Source: Durusdinium trenchii (taxonomy: Eukaryota; Sar; Dinophyceae; Suessiales; Symbiodiniaceae). From it: DNA of 64,000 nt. The position numbers and the translations under genes were made by a program. The stretch's first letter is position 1. Every line of letters starts with the position of its first letter. Location of the stretch: NCBI GenBank assembly GCA_963970005.1, contig CAXAMN010021112.1, positions 1,137,136 through 1,201,135 of the forward strand. Direction: 5' to 3'. The notes below the pieces were generated by a model. The model was not told the origin of the DNA, did not search any database, and saw only the letters and a list, made by a program, of their open reading frames with translations. Shown one piece after another: positions 11,817 through 23,572 of the stretch.

Positions 11817-12419
11817 CTAGTGGAACGTCGGTGGTACATAATGTTACATTGAGATACATGAAGACTTCATCGAGAAAGTCTAGGTTTTGGTCCTTCATCT
11901 CACTTCGCCCGTTTTTCGGCAGGACATCCGTGTTTCCAAACTGCGCGGATGTCATGCGGCCTTGGGAGGCCGGACCAAACCTGGACATGTAGAGCCTCAC
12001 CTTCGCATTTCTGATGATTCTTCACATGCCATTGACCCCTGAAACCACTCCTAGGTGAATATTCATAATTACATGGAGTGTCTGGGACTTTATGTGATTT
12101 AGGATGCTGATGGTTGCGAACAATCAAAATCATCACCAATCGCGCGAGCCACGCCATCCCAGGCCTGTTGGGTTCCACAGTTTAGGGTAAAATACATTGG
12201 AAACAGTGCACACTCTTTTGAATCTTGGGTAAGCTAGCATGATCAAAACATATAAAAACTACAAATTCAGAGTAGATGGCAGAACCCTTCCAGCCTTCAG
12301 GTGGTTTTACTCTGTAGAATCCTCATCAATGATAACTCTCTCAGCGACTTCCATGCGGGCTGGAAGCCCCAGTTCGGGAACATCCACACAGGCCAGCCAA
12401 AACCAAATTGAGCCAATCA

Positions 12420-12520
12420 TCGCTACTGGTAACTAGTAGCAAGTGCATCGTCGCTACTAGTAGCAAGTGCATCGCTACTATAACAAGGGCATCGCTACTA
12501 CAGTAGCAACGAAGCTACTA
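12420..12520. repeat. Family C repeat (CTAGTAGC-rich), copy 1
   Basis: Four to five imperfect units built on ctactagtagcaagtgcatcg. Related ctagtagcttcttg and agtagcttctt sequences recur at 38988, 44146 and 50755, so this is a dispersed family containing small tandem units. Confidence 0.7.
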
Positions 12521-13266
12521 GCCACCCTGACACATTGAGCCCATCATGCCATCCCGCACCCGGTGCCAGGTCCTGCACCGGTCGACGCCGGTCGGTGGCC
12601 GATCGGTCGACGTGCCTCGACCAGCTGGGAGACCAAGGCTAAGCGCACGCGATGACCACGATCGTCCTGACACGATCGCTTGGGGTGAAAGAAGCCTCCC
12701 AAACTGGTAGATCTGAATATCTATGGTTAACACGATCCGTCGAACACACCACAATCGTCGAACCCTTCGCTGGTCAGGTTGGCTGGTTTCGGTATGTTTC
12801 GGTGGTTGGTAGATGGATCTGACCTTTCAAACGAAAGGCAGCCACTGTCAGCAGGGTGCCCGGCCATTGAATTGTTAGATCGATTGTGGAGGGAAGTGGG
12901 AATTGCAGCACATAAAGTATTTCCGGGAGCAACCTGGTCCAGAGGTATCTCCGTGTATTTCCAATAGGACAGATTGGACATGCCAACTAGCTATTTCCAA
13001 GAGGTGTTGCAAGAAAGATCCTCGCTGCACGCCTTTACCCTCTATCTGGGATGCTGGCAGACCCCAGGCTCAAAGAAGATGCCTTGGGCCTTGGATATTC
13101 CAGCAAGGGCCAACTGGACACCGTGGGGGGGCCCCTTGGGACAGCTCGTCTTCCAAGCCGAAGCCATGATCTGAGTCCCTCAGTTTCCTTGAAAAGGAAA
13201 GGTTTTAGCATATTCCACCCGTTCTATCTGCCAAGTGGGGAAACCAAGCCCCCCAAAAGGTTACAG

Positions 13267-13355
13267 TACCAGGGCACCCGGTTTGGGGTGGTTAATGGAT
13301 ACCCTTTAACCACTAAAGAGCTATAATTAGACACCCCAAACAGGGGGTCCTGGTA
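13267..13355. mobile_element. Family B inverted-repeat element, copy 1
   Basis: Begins taccaggGCACCCggtttggggtg and ends with the imperfect inverted complement (caccccaaacagggggtcctggta). An internal aagggtatccattaacc-like stretch can pair with itself. It is the most diverged of three copies in the window. Confidence 0.7.
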
Positions 13356-14106
13356 TAGGTTTATCCAGGTTGAGGCCGCTCTGCGATCCGTCCACGCCCA
13401 CACCGTGTATCCAAGCGGCGGACTCGACCAAGCTCGAAGTGCCAACCTAGCGGACGTCCGTTCACGTCCGTCGGAGACGAACGAAGGAGACAGGTCACGT
13501 CCTGAAGGTCCTCATGTGCCAGTGCATTTTCCAGATTATCTTCTTCTTCATGATTTGTTCACAGTTCCGCTCTGTTCACGTTCCCCTGATGTGCATGGAG
13601 ATTGGAGATTTCTGACTGCATCGTATTCGGTCCTTCGTCTTCAGATCCTAAGTCCCTTCGTGCGCTGCCCTGCCGGGCCAGCGACCCGTGGGGATGAACA
13701 TCCACGGGCCCAGCGACCAGATGAGTTATCAAACCGGTATGATCATCCACATGACCAAGAACTGGCCTTCAAGAAGCCTCCCACCCTATGTCTTGGATCA
13801 AGCTACCTGCCAAATGGTCCCAAAGCAATGAACAGCTTAACTGGATGGTTATCTTCGGTCCTTGGTGGTACGTCAGGTGCCTTCCCGTGACCGGTGCTGG
13901 CCAGCACTGCTTGCGTGTCCTCGGGATCCCAAAACGAGCGGAGTCTGACAAGTGGTTGGACCTCCAAGTCCAGGCATCAAGAGGTGGATGTTGACAACAC
14001 CACCTTGCTGGGTGTTAACTACCCTCCCCCCGCCAATTGAGCATCTGTCTTTAAGAACTGAATGCAGAACAGTTACCCACAAACAACCGCCCACCCTGGG
14101 ACCCGA

Positions 14107-14252
14107 CAGCATCTCGTTGATGGCCCGCCGGCGGCTTCGACCGCCCCGCCCGGACCTTGAGCACCAAGAGGGGTCGACCATGACTGGACGTCCGCTTGGC
14201 GATGCTGGTGAAGCGGTTCGACATCGGGTCGACGAAGCGAGGGTTGTAGAGT
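14107..14252 (-). other. Possible exon, GC3-rich, unidentified
   Basis: On the minus strand one frame reads RFVDPMSNRFTSIAKRTSSH then GRPLLVLKVRAGRSKPPAG, with G or C in most third positions, as in confirmed exons here. A second minus frame (…AINEMLSGPR) is also open. No family was recognised and the splice edges are not defined. Confidence 0.3.
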
Positions 14253-14699
14253 GTAGAAAAAAAGCGTGGATCTGGTGCGACCAGGTGGCGGGATCTACTT
14301 TGCCACTGTGGTATCCACTCATTGTTTGTGGGTGTTTGCTTTGCCAGTCAAAGGCGGCGGAGCTTTCAAGTGCCGAAAGGAAGGCTTTATTGATAGTGAA
14401 AAGAAGAGGGGGAAGTTCCCATCAGTGTATATCAGTGTCAAAATTGGTGCCATGACAGTTCATGTGTGGACTAGCCGCCCGTCTTGAGAGAATTGGCCCC
14501 TTCCAGCTGCATCTGTGACTCGAAGCTAGCTCGTGCCAAAAGCAGCCACGAAGCAAACTTCAGCACTGGCACAGGAGGACGCTGTTCCCAGCTGTCATTA
14601 AAGCTCTGAATTTTTTGGATGCCAGATCGCAGTGGTCCAAAACCTATACTTTCGAGTCCCTAGGATTCCAAACACCATTCACTTGATAGGCTGAATCCC

Positions 14700-14743
14700 G
14701 AACAACCATTGTTTTAAAATCGGATGTTACACTACCAAACCAC
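14700..14743. repeat. Family G dispersed repeat, copy 1
   Basis: gaacaaccattgttttaaaa...ggatgttacactac recurs with changes at 28857-28945 and 51785-51871. The function is unknown. Confidence 0.5.
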
Positions 14744-15625
14744 GCCAACCCTATATTTTGTTGATGGTCTCGGAAGTCTAGGAGATTTTTCAAAGGAGTG
14801 CTGATTCTTCCCATGGCCGCAGAAGTGATGCCTTTGGACCTTCAGGTCCATGGACCCAGAGGCAAGTCGTTGACACATCGGATGCGAAGGCCCATGTGGC
14901 TTCAAAGGGCTTCCAGGTGGTGGAAAAGGATGAGAGACGCATCTCGGCTCGACCCACAAGCGTGCTTTCAAGGAAAACAACCACAAAACACTTTGGAGAG
15001 CGGAGGGTTCTCTGAAGATGGTATCTGATTCTTTATGATAAAAGCCAACATCTCGTGAGATCCAAGTTGGATTACCAAGTGGAGCCAAGATCCGATCCTC
15101 TAGATCAGTGAAAACAGGCTGCTGAGTATATGGTGATTACCCACATCCCCCAGCTCCAGCCTCCTGGACCAGTCTTGGGTGTTTTGTAGTGATTGGTATG
15201 TGCCAATATGTGTTCATGGAGCCAAAATCCTCCTGAACAAATCATGTAGAGATATGTATAGATGCTTGATTAATAAAACAACACATTGGGATTGAAACAC
15301 CTCTTCATAAGGGGGCGTCAAGTCATTTAACCAAGAATCCACATGACTCCCAAATGAAGTTCACTCGCGTGAGTGACCAATGCAGGCAATTCGAGATGCG
15401 CGGAGAAGAACAAGTTGTTTTGCTTCAAGTGCCCAAACCTCGCCACGATTTCGAGGAACGCGTCACTTCACCCGCAAAAGTAATCTGTTGATTATTCCAC
15501 ATGGTGATCACCAAACCTGCATAGAATATCCTGAGGTTTGAGGGGGCAGGGATACAAAAACTTTACAGGAACACCCAAGAGTTAGATCCCGTCACACAAG
15601 TCATGATGTCATTGAAAAAACAACT

Positions 15626-16186
15626 CACCATTCTGCCTGATCTTTCTCGTGTCCTTCCCAACCTCTTGCGTTGCCCGCGTGAGTTGCGAGCAGTTCGGAT
15701 CAGGGACCCCCGCAGCGCCCGCTGCCAGTGCCCCTGCAGATGGATGAGGATGACCAGCATTTCCGCCTCAAAAATTATGCACTGGTCAGTCCGTTCCACG
15801 TTCCGACGGGGTCGGAGTGAGGTGCCCATTGGGTTGTTGCTGAGGTGCACAGTGAGTTGTGCAAGACTCATGATCGAATCCCTGGGAAGTGCAAAGCTCA
15901 CCTTTGGACCAGGAGCAGGCTTGGGCTTGGCTCTCTCAACAATGACAGCACGAATTGGACCCGGGGCAAATCGATGCCCCCTGTTTCTTGAGAATTTTGC
16001 ACTTTTGAGTGAGTCAGAGTGTAAGCCTTTTCTTTCTGGACTCATGGAAGTCATGGGCCCAAGCTGTAGACTAGACGTTCCCAGGTTGTTGGGACAACAA
16101 ATCATGAAATACCTCTTGCCCCTCATCCATCTTGTTCCGTACTCCATCATGACCACAAGCAGGAACGTTGTACCTTCGCAGGACAT
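15626..16186 (-). other. Possible exon(s), two open minus frames, unidentified
   Basis: A 207-codon open frame runs across the region and a second minus frame is open across 15626-15770. The segment 15626-15770 is flanked by an acceptor-like tttttgag|GC and a strong donor-like AATG|GTGAGT. In one frame it reads AEMLVILIHLQGHWQRALRG; in the other its end reads SQLTRATQEVGKDTRKIRQN. One of these is probably an exon; neither matches a family I know. A 236-codon plus-strand ORF over the same DNA is taken as a shadow. Confidence 0.3.
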
Positions 16187-16704
16187 ACGCCACCGTCAGC
16201 ACTCCAGCCAGCCGCGCAGTTGGATATGCGAAGCAAAAGAGGAAAGACGTTTGCAGCTCCTTTCGCTCACCACTGGCTTGGGTTGCCCGGGCTTGTGGAA
16301 GACGCAATGCTGACGTTTTCACTGAAAGGGCTTCCGGGTGCGAAGAAAAACGTCAGCACAGAATATTCGGAATGAGTAGAGGCATCGTAGAGGAGAGAGC
16401 TGTGTCTTCCGAAGTCCGATGGAAAAATTCCGCTGGAGAGAGCTGGTGTTCCCCTGTCTTTTTTACACCGGAGTGTCTAAGACCTGGTTGAAGCTTTTGA
16501 CCTTGGACCGCTCAGCCGTGACTCACAACAATCGCTCCCGTTTTTTTCAGGCCGGGTTTCTTATGGGTCGCCCAAGACCCACAAAAGACCCCGGTTCCCA
16601 TGTTTTTGTTGGGGGTGTCCAAAAATCACTTATCACCACAGTTGAAGAAGTCAATTCTGAACATGTACAGTGAGAAACTGTAATTCTATAGTTGGGGATG
16701 ACTC

Positions 16705-16788
16705 TACCAGGACACCCTAAGGGGTGTCTATTGATAGCCCCTTAGAGGTTAAGGGGTGTCCATTAACCACCCCTTGTGGGTCTTGGTA
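16705..16788. mobile_element. Family B inverted-repeat element, copy 2
   Basis: Begins taccaggacaccc and ends gggtcttggta. The interior gatagccccttagaggttaa plus ggggtgtccattaaccacc is nearly identical to the copy at 60672. It is followed directly by a TA microsatellite. No coding content. Confidence 0.8.
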
Positions 16789-17087
16789 TATATATATATA
16801 TAATGTTGTTTTGGTATCAGGGCTTGCTCACCAAAACACGACCACTTTGCCACGTCAATGGACCATGGGTCAAACGCTTATCAACGGCGAGTTGGCCGTA
16901 AAGACATATTGTCTTGTGCAGAAAACAAGCCCTGCATGGTAAGGAACTGACCGCATTTTTCTGGAGTTGGTCATGGAACAACAGCTAAGATCAGCTAAGA
17001 AAGAGAAGGAGCTACCATAGACCTTACTTCGGCTTAGACGAATGTCAGTGACCTATCATAGCTCCGAAGTCCATCGGCCCCTAAGTC

Positions 17088-17189
17088 CAGCACGAAGGTG
17101 GGCTCCTCGCGCCGGGAGGCCTCGACGCGCCAGGAGGCCGAGTGAACGATACGCCGCCGATGCACCACGATGCGCCACGGTGCGCCAGC
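17088..17189 (-). other. Possible exon, unidentified (WRIVVHRRRIVHSASWRVEA)
   Basis: A minus-strand frame with very high third-position GC reads AGAPWRIVVHRRRIVHSASW then RVEASRREEPTFVL. It has an acceptor-like cgaag|G and a possible GA donor. The codon bias matches confirmed exons; no family was recognised. Confidence 0.4.
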
Positions 17190-18636
17190 CTTCGATGCGC
17201 CGAGCACCACGTGACGTTCATGGAAGTCCACCAATTCTTGTGTCCTATGTCTGTCCAGAATTCTCCAAGAAGGCTAAGAATAATTATAGATGAGGGTTCT
17301 GTATTTTTTGACGTTCCCAGGCCCGGATGTTTGACTATGCGGTATGCTTCGGCGCGTGCATGCGCGTGCTTTGCCTAAGTAGAAACAGCCCCGAGCTGTG
17401 GAGATTCAGCATCACATCTTCTCTGGTGTTTCACCGATGGTGTGACTAGAAACACATGAAAAACTTCACACAAAAAGGTTGGTTTTCCAACAACTCCCAT
17501 CATATACCAAATGGTTTTAATTGATGGGCGCCTGGGTGAAAAAGACCCCTGTCCACGAGGAACACACCAACCAAAGACAACGTATCCTGATGTATCTTGC
17601 CACCGTCCCGCGCTGTGCCGCGGCCCCCGCAAACATCTTACTCGACGTATGATAATTTATAAAAAGGAACAATATAATTTACAGTTTACATTAGTGTTTG
17701 CTTTTGTATTATTTTTATTCTTTCCAGATCGTTCCCCAAAACGATTCGCGCCGTTGCCCCAAAACCGACTCGCCGGACGAGGATGGTCCACTCGCCTCGG
17801 GTGGTCCAACGAGGAGCTTGCTGGAGGACCTGACACAGAGATCCAGCTGGGAAGAGCACCCCAGTCTTGAAAAAAACTACACCTCATGATAGTGATATTC
17901 CAGGTGCTACGATTACTATGGTGGTACGATTGCCCTTGTGGCCCGAAGAAGTATCTGATGAACTTTGTGCCTTGGAAGCAGACTTTACGCCCCGGTTCTT
18001 CAGTTCGTTTGACCGAACTTAATGTTCGCACAAAGGCCAAGGCGGTCATCGGCTGGGACTCCACAGTTCGGTCGTGAACTGAAGAAGCTGGAAGGGATTC
18101 CAGTGAATAAACATACTTGGCATAAATGATGTGATTAGATTCAATATCTATTCACCATCACTCCCTGACATCCAGTCACAGGGCGGTGGGAAGCACAATT
18201 GATGAAGCTTGTTGACTAATCATGGCTAGAGACTCCACTCCAGGAGATCCTTCAATTCCAGGCTACTTCCTCTCCACCTCTGGTTGTTCTCCCCACCAAT
18301 CTCACCAGGTCGAGCGCCCGCCTTCGCACTAGGCAGCACGATCATCCGCCTGGAGCTGCGTGTGTGGAAGTAGCCAGCTTCATGGAAGTTGCACTCGAAG
18401 GCGGCGAAGAATTGCAGACTGAATGAATGACCTTTTTGACATCGAATGACCTGTTTGACATCATCCATATCGCAGCATATCACAAAAAACACTATGTATT
18501 CATTCCATGTTCTATCAGAGAAACAACTCTTCTTGACCTGCTAAACACACTCTTGGTGAGCTGGCTGATTCACAGCAAAGGATGGTTTCTTCCAGTCGTT
18601 CATGGATCCAAAGTTCTCTAAGTCTTATACCCAAAC

Positions 18637-18722
18637 ATTCCATGTACGGAATATCTATGCCGCTATGCCTACATTCACCCCTCAAATCACCCCAAGGTAG
18701 AGAATATATTCCATACATGGAG
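18637..18722. repeat. Inverted repeat around CCATGTACGGAATAT
   Basis: attccatgtacggaatat and, 50 bases on, atatattccatacatggag form an imperfect inverted pair. It may be a small foldback element. Confidence 0.6.
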
Positions 18723-21473
18723 TACGTGGGATTCCGGATATACATCCAATCTGCATTGCTTGGGACGTTCACCAGCCGCCACCGGCGCCTTCGGAACGTC
18801 GTCCCGAGTTCGGGAGTGCTTTGAGACTCGGCGCGGTGCTCCGCGGCGGTCCCAAAGCCAGCGATGGAGTAAGGCAAACTGTCTTAAATCCGTGGGATTG
18901 ACAAAGTGGTCTGCAGGTGGAGGAGGATAATTCGATAATTCCGATTGGCTGCTCAATGCAAGCTGTTCTGTCAATCATTTGCGAAGTGATACCGCTGGTG
19001 TCCCGTACGCTGCATGCGACTCAAACTCAAATATGCTTGTCTGCCAAACAAAGGTTCTGTGCTACGTACCAGAAGCATACCGCCGTAAACGCTGTTATTT
19101 GTGGATTCTCTCGTTGTTTGATGTGACTGTGTTCGGGTGCAATTTGGGTTCTGGTTTCCCAGTGCGGAAGAGACGATCAACACTATGTTCTATGTTCTGC
19201 CTGTGTCTCTGAGCCAATGCTGATTGTCAGACCGAGTTGTGGAGTCATGAATGACACCTGTTGCCATATCATAATACATATATTAAATACTATATATAAT
19301 TAATACAATATTCATGATATATACTATAACATATTATTACAGTACATTAAATTATATGACTATATTATGCCATGTTACATTTGTTTTTTTTGTCATGCTC
19401 CAAATGCTCCAGTGAATCTCATTTTTCGCCACACAACAGCGGAGTTGGCCTACCGCGGAGTTGGCCTCAAGACCCTCCAGCGCAGCCGGGCGCTGCCGAA
19501 TTGCTGGCGTCCCCCCAAGTCATGCCGAAGCGTAGCACGAATGGTGCAATGAACATGAACAGAATAGACTATTATAGACTCCCAAATAGATAGAACAGTA
19601 TGATCCCCACTAAACATGTCTTGGAAATCGTGCCATGAATACTCTTTGGGGACCATTATATAATATACAAAAAAGGTCCATCTACCTCAGGCGCCTTGGG
19701 ATGAAAGAAAAAGGTGCCATGACCCACATGTCTTGGCTGGTCGATTTTGCCCGACGAGCATGGGCACGGTGTTTCGCTGGGTCTGATTGGAGTCCATCTT
19801 CAAAAACGGATGTCAAACCGACAGATCGGAGTGGTCATGGTCATGCCTCCCTCATCTTGCAAGGGAGCCTCACTCCGATCTCGGAAGTGCCTGATCGGTT
19901 GCTTTGGGAATGGATTCCCAGCAAGGGGCATCCTGATTTGAGAGGACAAACATGTCCCTGTACGGAAGTGAGCTTCACAACAAAAGTCAGTCGCGAACAC
20001 ATGAGATTATTGTTGCATTTGTTGAGCAATTCTTAAGGGGAGAGCCAAGAAGTTGAGAAGCGCTGATGGCTTCATTCTTTGCATCGTTCATTAGAAAGTG
20101 GGCACGAGCTGTTGCTTGGAGTGGAAGGATGTCATCTCTTTCCGTGCACCAATCTCCAAACAAGCACAACCCACTTGGTATTGTACCTTAAATCCATGCG
20201 CGGTCTCCGCAGCGCCTGCGGTGCGCGACAGAAGTCTATGGCGAAGGGCCGGCACTCATTTCCAGTTGCAGAACATTTTAATGTAGCAATATGTGACACG
20301 AATGATATTGCCATATATTGCCCCTCTAGCAAGAATGCGTTTGATGCACAAACGGAAAACAAGAGCTGGCCACATCTCATCCTGCATGCAAGGGTGGCTT
20401 GACCAGTCTGTGGTGTGGTGGATTGGCAAACGTCTATAACTAATGCATTGGAGGGCCCTCACAACCATCATCAAGACTTAGTTCACTCCAACGTCAAAAT
20501 GCTGACCAGGTCCCTGATTTGGGGCTCATTCCCTCAATGTCGATATATACACAGCAACTTAGACCATGATCCGGAGCTCAGCACCTCTCATTGGATGGTG
20601 ATGGGTAGTTGGTTGGGCTGCATGGACCTGTCGGCTTGTTGAACAGTGTTCTAGGTAAACACGAGTGTTGCTGCTGAGGGTGGATTCAGAATCTCGGCTT
20701 CGCCCTAGAGTGGGTCTTGGGCACTTTCGAGTCGGCTCCACATGAAGTGATTCTAGGAATACCCTTGATGGGTCAAGTTTTGGCAATGATAGACATGGGG
20801 CATGGATAGAAATGCAGCATGGATGCAAACAATCTGATATCCATTCAGAACCAAAGCTTAGGCTGCATTGGTTGTATGACTGTATGTAGCCATGAGGATG
20901 TCAAGCAAGCAAATGTGTTTTTGTAATCTACTGCTTGTGAACAGGGTGGATGGATGTCTACTGCCCCACAAAACGTCAAACAACCAAAGGTCGACTTGCT
21001 GTTATTCATAGAACCCTATGGGTAAATCCTTACCGAGATGCAAGCACAGCATAGAAACTGGGTGGGCCCATGCGCTATGCTGCTTGCTTAATGGTTTTTC
21101 TGAGGAACCCCGTATGTCTAACTAGTAGACGTCTCTGCAAGCTGAAGGAACCAGGGTGCTCCGAGACAAAGACTGGAAATGACGCAAGACTTTGGTCCCC
21201 GCTTTTGGGGAGGCGGATGATGGCGGAGGGCAGAGGACGGAGAGGTCTGCCTTTGATCATGAGTTGGAAGGCACCGTTCATGTATATAGACCCCCAAATA
21301 GGCATGTTTGTCTCCAAAGAGATTGAGCCATGTTGGGAGAACCATTCCCAAAGAAGGCATGACAAGAACATATGAAAAAACACATACATTAACTCTTCCA
21401 AACCATACACCTAAACAACAAGTCCCACTCCACCCAACTATCTTCCAAGAACATTCCAATGTATATAAGTGTG

Positions 21474-21545
21474 TATATATATTATATCCATAATGCCGTA
21501 TATATATACTTATATAAGCCGCATATATATATATATATTATACAG
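21474..21545. repeat. TA/TATA microsatellite cluster
   Basis: Several interrupted TATATA tracts. Confidence 0.85.
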
Positions 21546-22342
21546 CTATGCATTTCCTGACATTTGTTTCGATCTTCGCCAATTGACCGGAACCCTTCCT
21601 CCCATCTCACCGAAGAAGCCGCCCCCCCGTCCTATCTGCTGCTGGTGGTGGATCGGAACCTCACCGACCAGCGGCACCGCCGATGGTCGTGACAGGGAAG
21701 CAAAACCCATTGGGTTAGGTCATGTGAGGTCTATCCCATGACCTGAAACAGTCTGCCAACGAATGTTTTTGTCGACTATATATACTTGTTTGTTTTGAGA
21801 GAAAGGCCTTTAACTAACCATCATCATTCACTGTTGCTGGAATCGGAAGTGGATGGAAATAACGCTGCCAAATCGGAGGAAAGCCCAAGGCCGTCGTCCA
21901 CCATGGCCTTCAGTTCGTGACCTCCTTGGAGTCTCTGTTTATGACCTTTAACAGGCCTGCTTGTGAAGGTCCTGGTTGTTTGAGGCTGTTTTAGTGGGGT
22001 GTGACCAATCCCACCTAAAAAGGTTGGGCAGGTGATTCGTGGGTAGCGGATAGCTCGGACCGTCGGCCGTCGACCTATAGGCTCTTGACACCTCCGCGGT
22101 CGATATGCCAAGCCGTATTTGGAATGCTCCGTGTTTGAAATTTGGAGACATTCGGGGGTTTAAGCATCTTCCAATCACACTGGAATAGTCTGGATACGTT
22201 TGGATCATGTCAACACAGCAAGAACACAAGCAGGCTCAGGAGAGTCTCGTCATGCTCTCGTTTGACCTTCTGGACGCCTTCGATCTTCATCGACCTTTTG
22301 GAGTCGGAAACAAGTCACATAGATCACACAGATCCTCAGGCT

Positions 22343-22434
22343 CCCTAGGGCTCCAGTCGTGCCTTCTCAGAAGGTATTTGGACCCTCCAAACCCACCCCA
22401 AACACCTTCTCAGCAGGTACTTGGAGCCCTAGGG
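22343..22434. mobile_element. Family A inverted-repeat element, copy 2
   Basis: Runs from ccctagggctccag to the inverted ctggagccctaggg-like end (here ttggagccctaggg), with an internal ccttctcagaaggt hairpin and a ccaaacccaccccaaacacc core. The core is the reverse complement of the ggtgtttggggtgggt core of copy 1. Confidence 0.8.
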
Positions 22435-22921
22435 GCTATGAAAATAATGCATTTTGAAACAACACATGGTCCGCCCGGACGAGAAGAAGCCGGACCAGAA
22501 CCTAGAACCTGCACCATGTTCCTTTTCCGCCGGTTCTTCTTTTCATGGGGAAATCCCCAAATGATCCCGGTTTTGCAGCTTCACCACCTTTCGATCGTTT
22601 TCGAACCACGCACCAAACAAAAAACATCAAAACCAATTGCAGCTGCGTCGCCCGCTGCCGGGGCTGGATGTCCCCGTCCTCTTGGGAGCGGCCTGGTGGG
22701 GCGGGCGACTCGAGCTGTGCGAAACCGGGATACGACCGACCTTCGAAGGGCCTGGGGGTTGGGAGACCCGAACACCCATCCGAGTGAAGGGCTTGGGGGT
22801 AGAAGTCTTCAGCGTGTATGATGAAGAGTGTTTGGTACACCCCAAGAGTATTCAAGAATATTGCAAGAATTCCAGTCTCTGAACGCTTCACCCGCAACTC
22901 CAACCCAAATCACCTTCCCTG

Positions 22922-23572
22922 TCAATAGCAAATGCCCGAGTTGTCGACATATTTTTTAACTTGAGGAGATGGGGGTGGACGAAAGGTAGCATGTCTGCGG
23001 CTGCTGCTGCTTTCTGCTTTGCTGTGCTGCAACCGCTGCTTTGCTGTTGCTGCTGCTGCTGGTTGCTGCTGCTGGTTGCTGCTGCTGCTGGTTGCTGCTC
23101 CTGCTGGTTGCTGCTGCTGCTGCTCCTGCTGGTTGCTGCTCCTGCTGGTTGCTGCTGCTGTTTGGCTGTTGCTGTCGCTGCTGCTACTTCTTGCTGGTTG
23201 CTGCTGTTGCTTGAATCCTGAAGGCTGCTGCTGCTTTGCTGTCCCCCCCTCTTTCAATTTCGTCTGCGCAACCCCCAAAAAACTGACCGAAAACCAAGGG
23301 TTGTGGAGGCCAAACTTGTGTGAGCTTTGGTGCTGCTGCTGCTGTTGCAGTCCTTGCTGCTGCCACTGGTGCCACTGCTGCTGCTTTCTGCTTTGCTGTG
23401 CTGCAACTGCTGCTTTGCTGTTGCGGCTGCTGCTGCCGCCGCCACTGCTGCTGCTCGTTTGCTGCTGCTGCTGCTGCTGCTGCTTGCTTCTGCTCAGATC
23501 ACTACCAAATTCTCCGCGGCGCAGGGTGGAGTCGAATGGAGGGGGGGAGGGGGGGGCCCCCCACCCCGACAT
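22922..23572 (-). repeat. CAG/CTG trinucleotide-rich tract (open Gln/Ser/Ala frames)
   Basis: About 500 bases dominated by GCTGCTG, read as CAG on the minus strand. All three minus frames are open over long parts; the longest (216 codons) is a poly-Gln/Ser/Ala protein ending ...PQVKKYVDNSGICY. Because the tract is open in several frames, the ORF alone is weak evidence for a gene. A non-repeat block (23240-23330) interrupts the tract. It could be a low-complexity exon or an expanded satellite. Confidence 0.7.

Larger units (their letters stand above)
12000..14100. other. No recognised gene upstream of glutamate 5-kinase
   Basis: Expected to hold the missing 5' exon(s) or promoter of the glutamate 5-kinase gene, but no VVKxGTSS-like block was found. 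It contains a family C repeat (12420-12520) and a family B element (13267-13355). No long coding frame is supported. Confidence 0.5.
17300..22340. other. No recognised gene; AT-rich and repeat-bearing
   Basis: Holds an inverted repeat at 18637-18722, a very AT-rich stretch around 19265-19370 and a TA-rich microsatellite cluster near 21474-21545. Open frames here are short and overlap on both strands without codon bias. Confidence 0.5.

Noticed and set aside
15603-16313. 236-codon plus-strand ORF
   Set aside because: It overlaps two open minus frames with better codon bias and splice edges, has no recognisable family, and would be the only plus-strand gene in the window.
22207-22821. 204-codon plus-strand ORF
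   Set aside because: It crosses a family A foldback element and a GC-rich patch open in several frames; no conserved motif.
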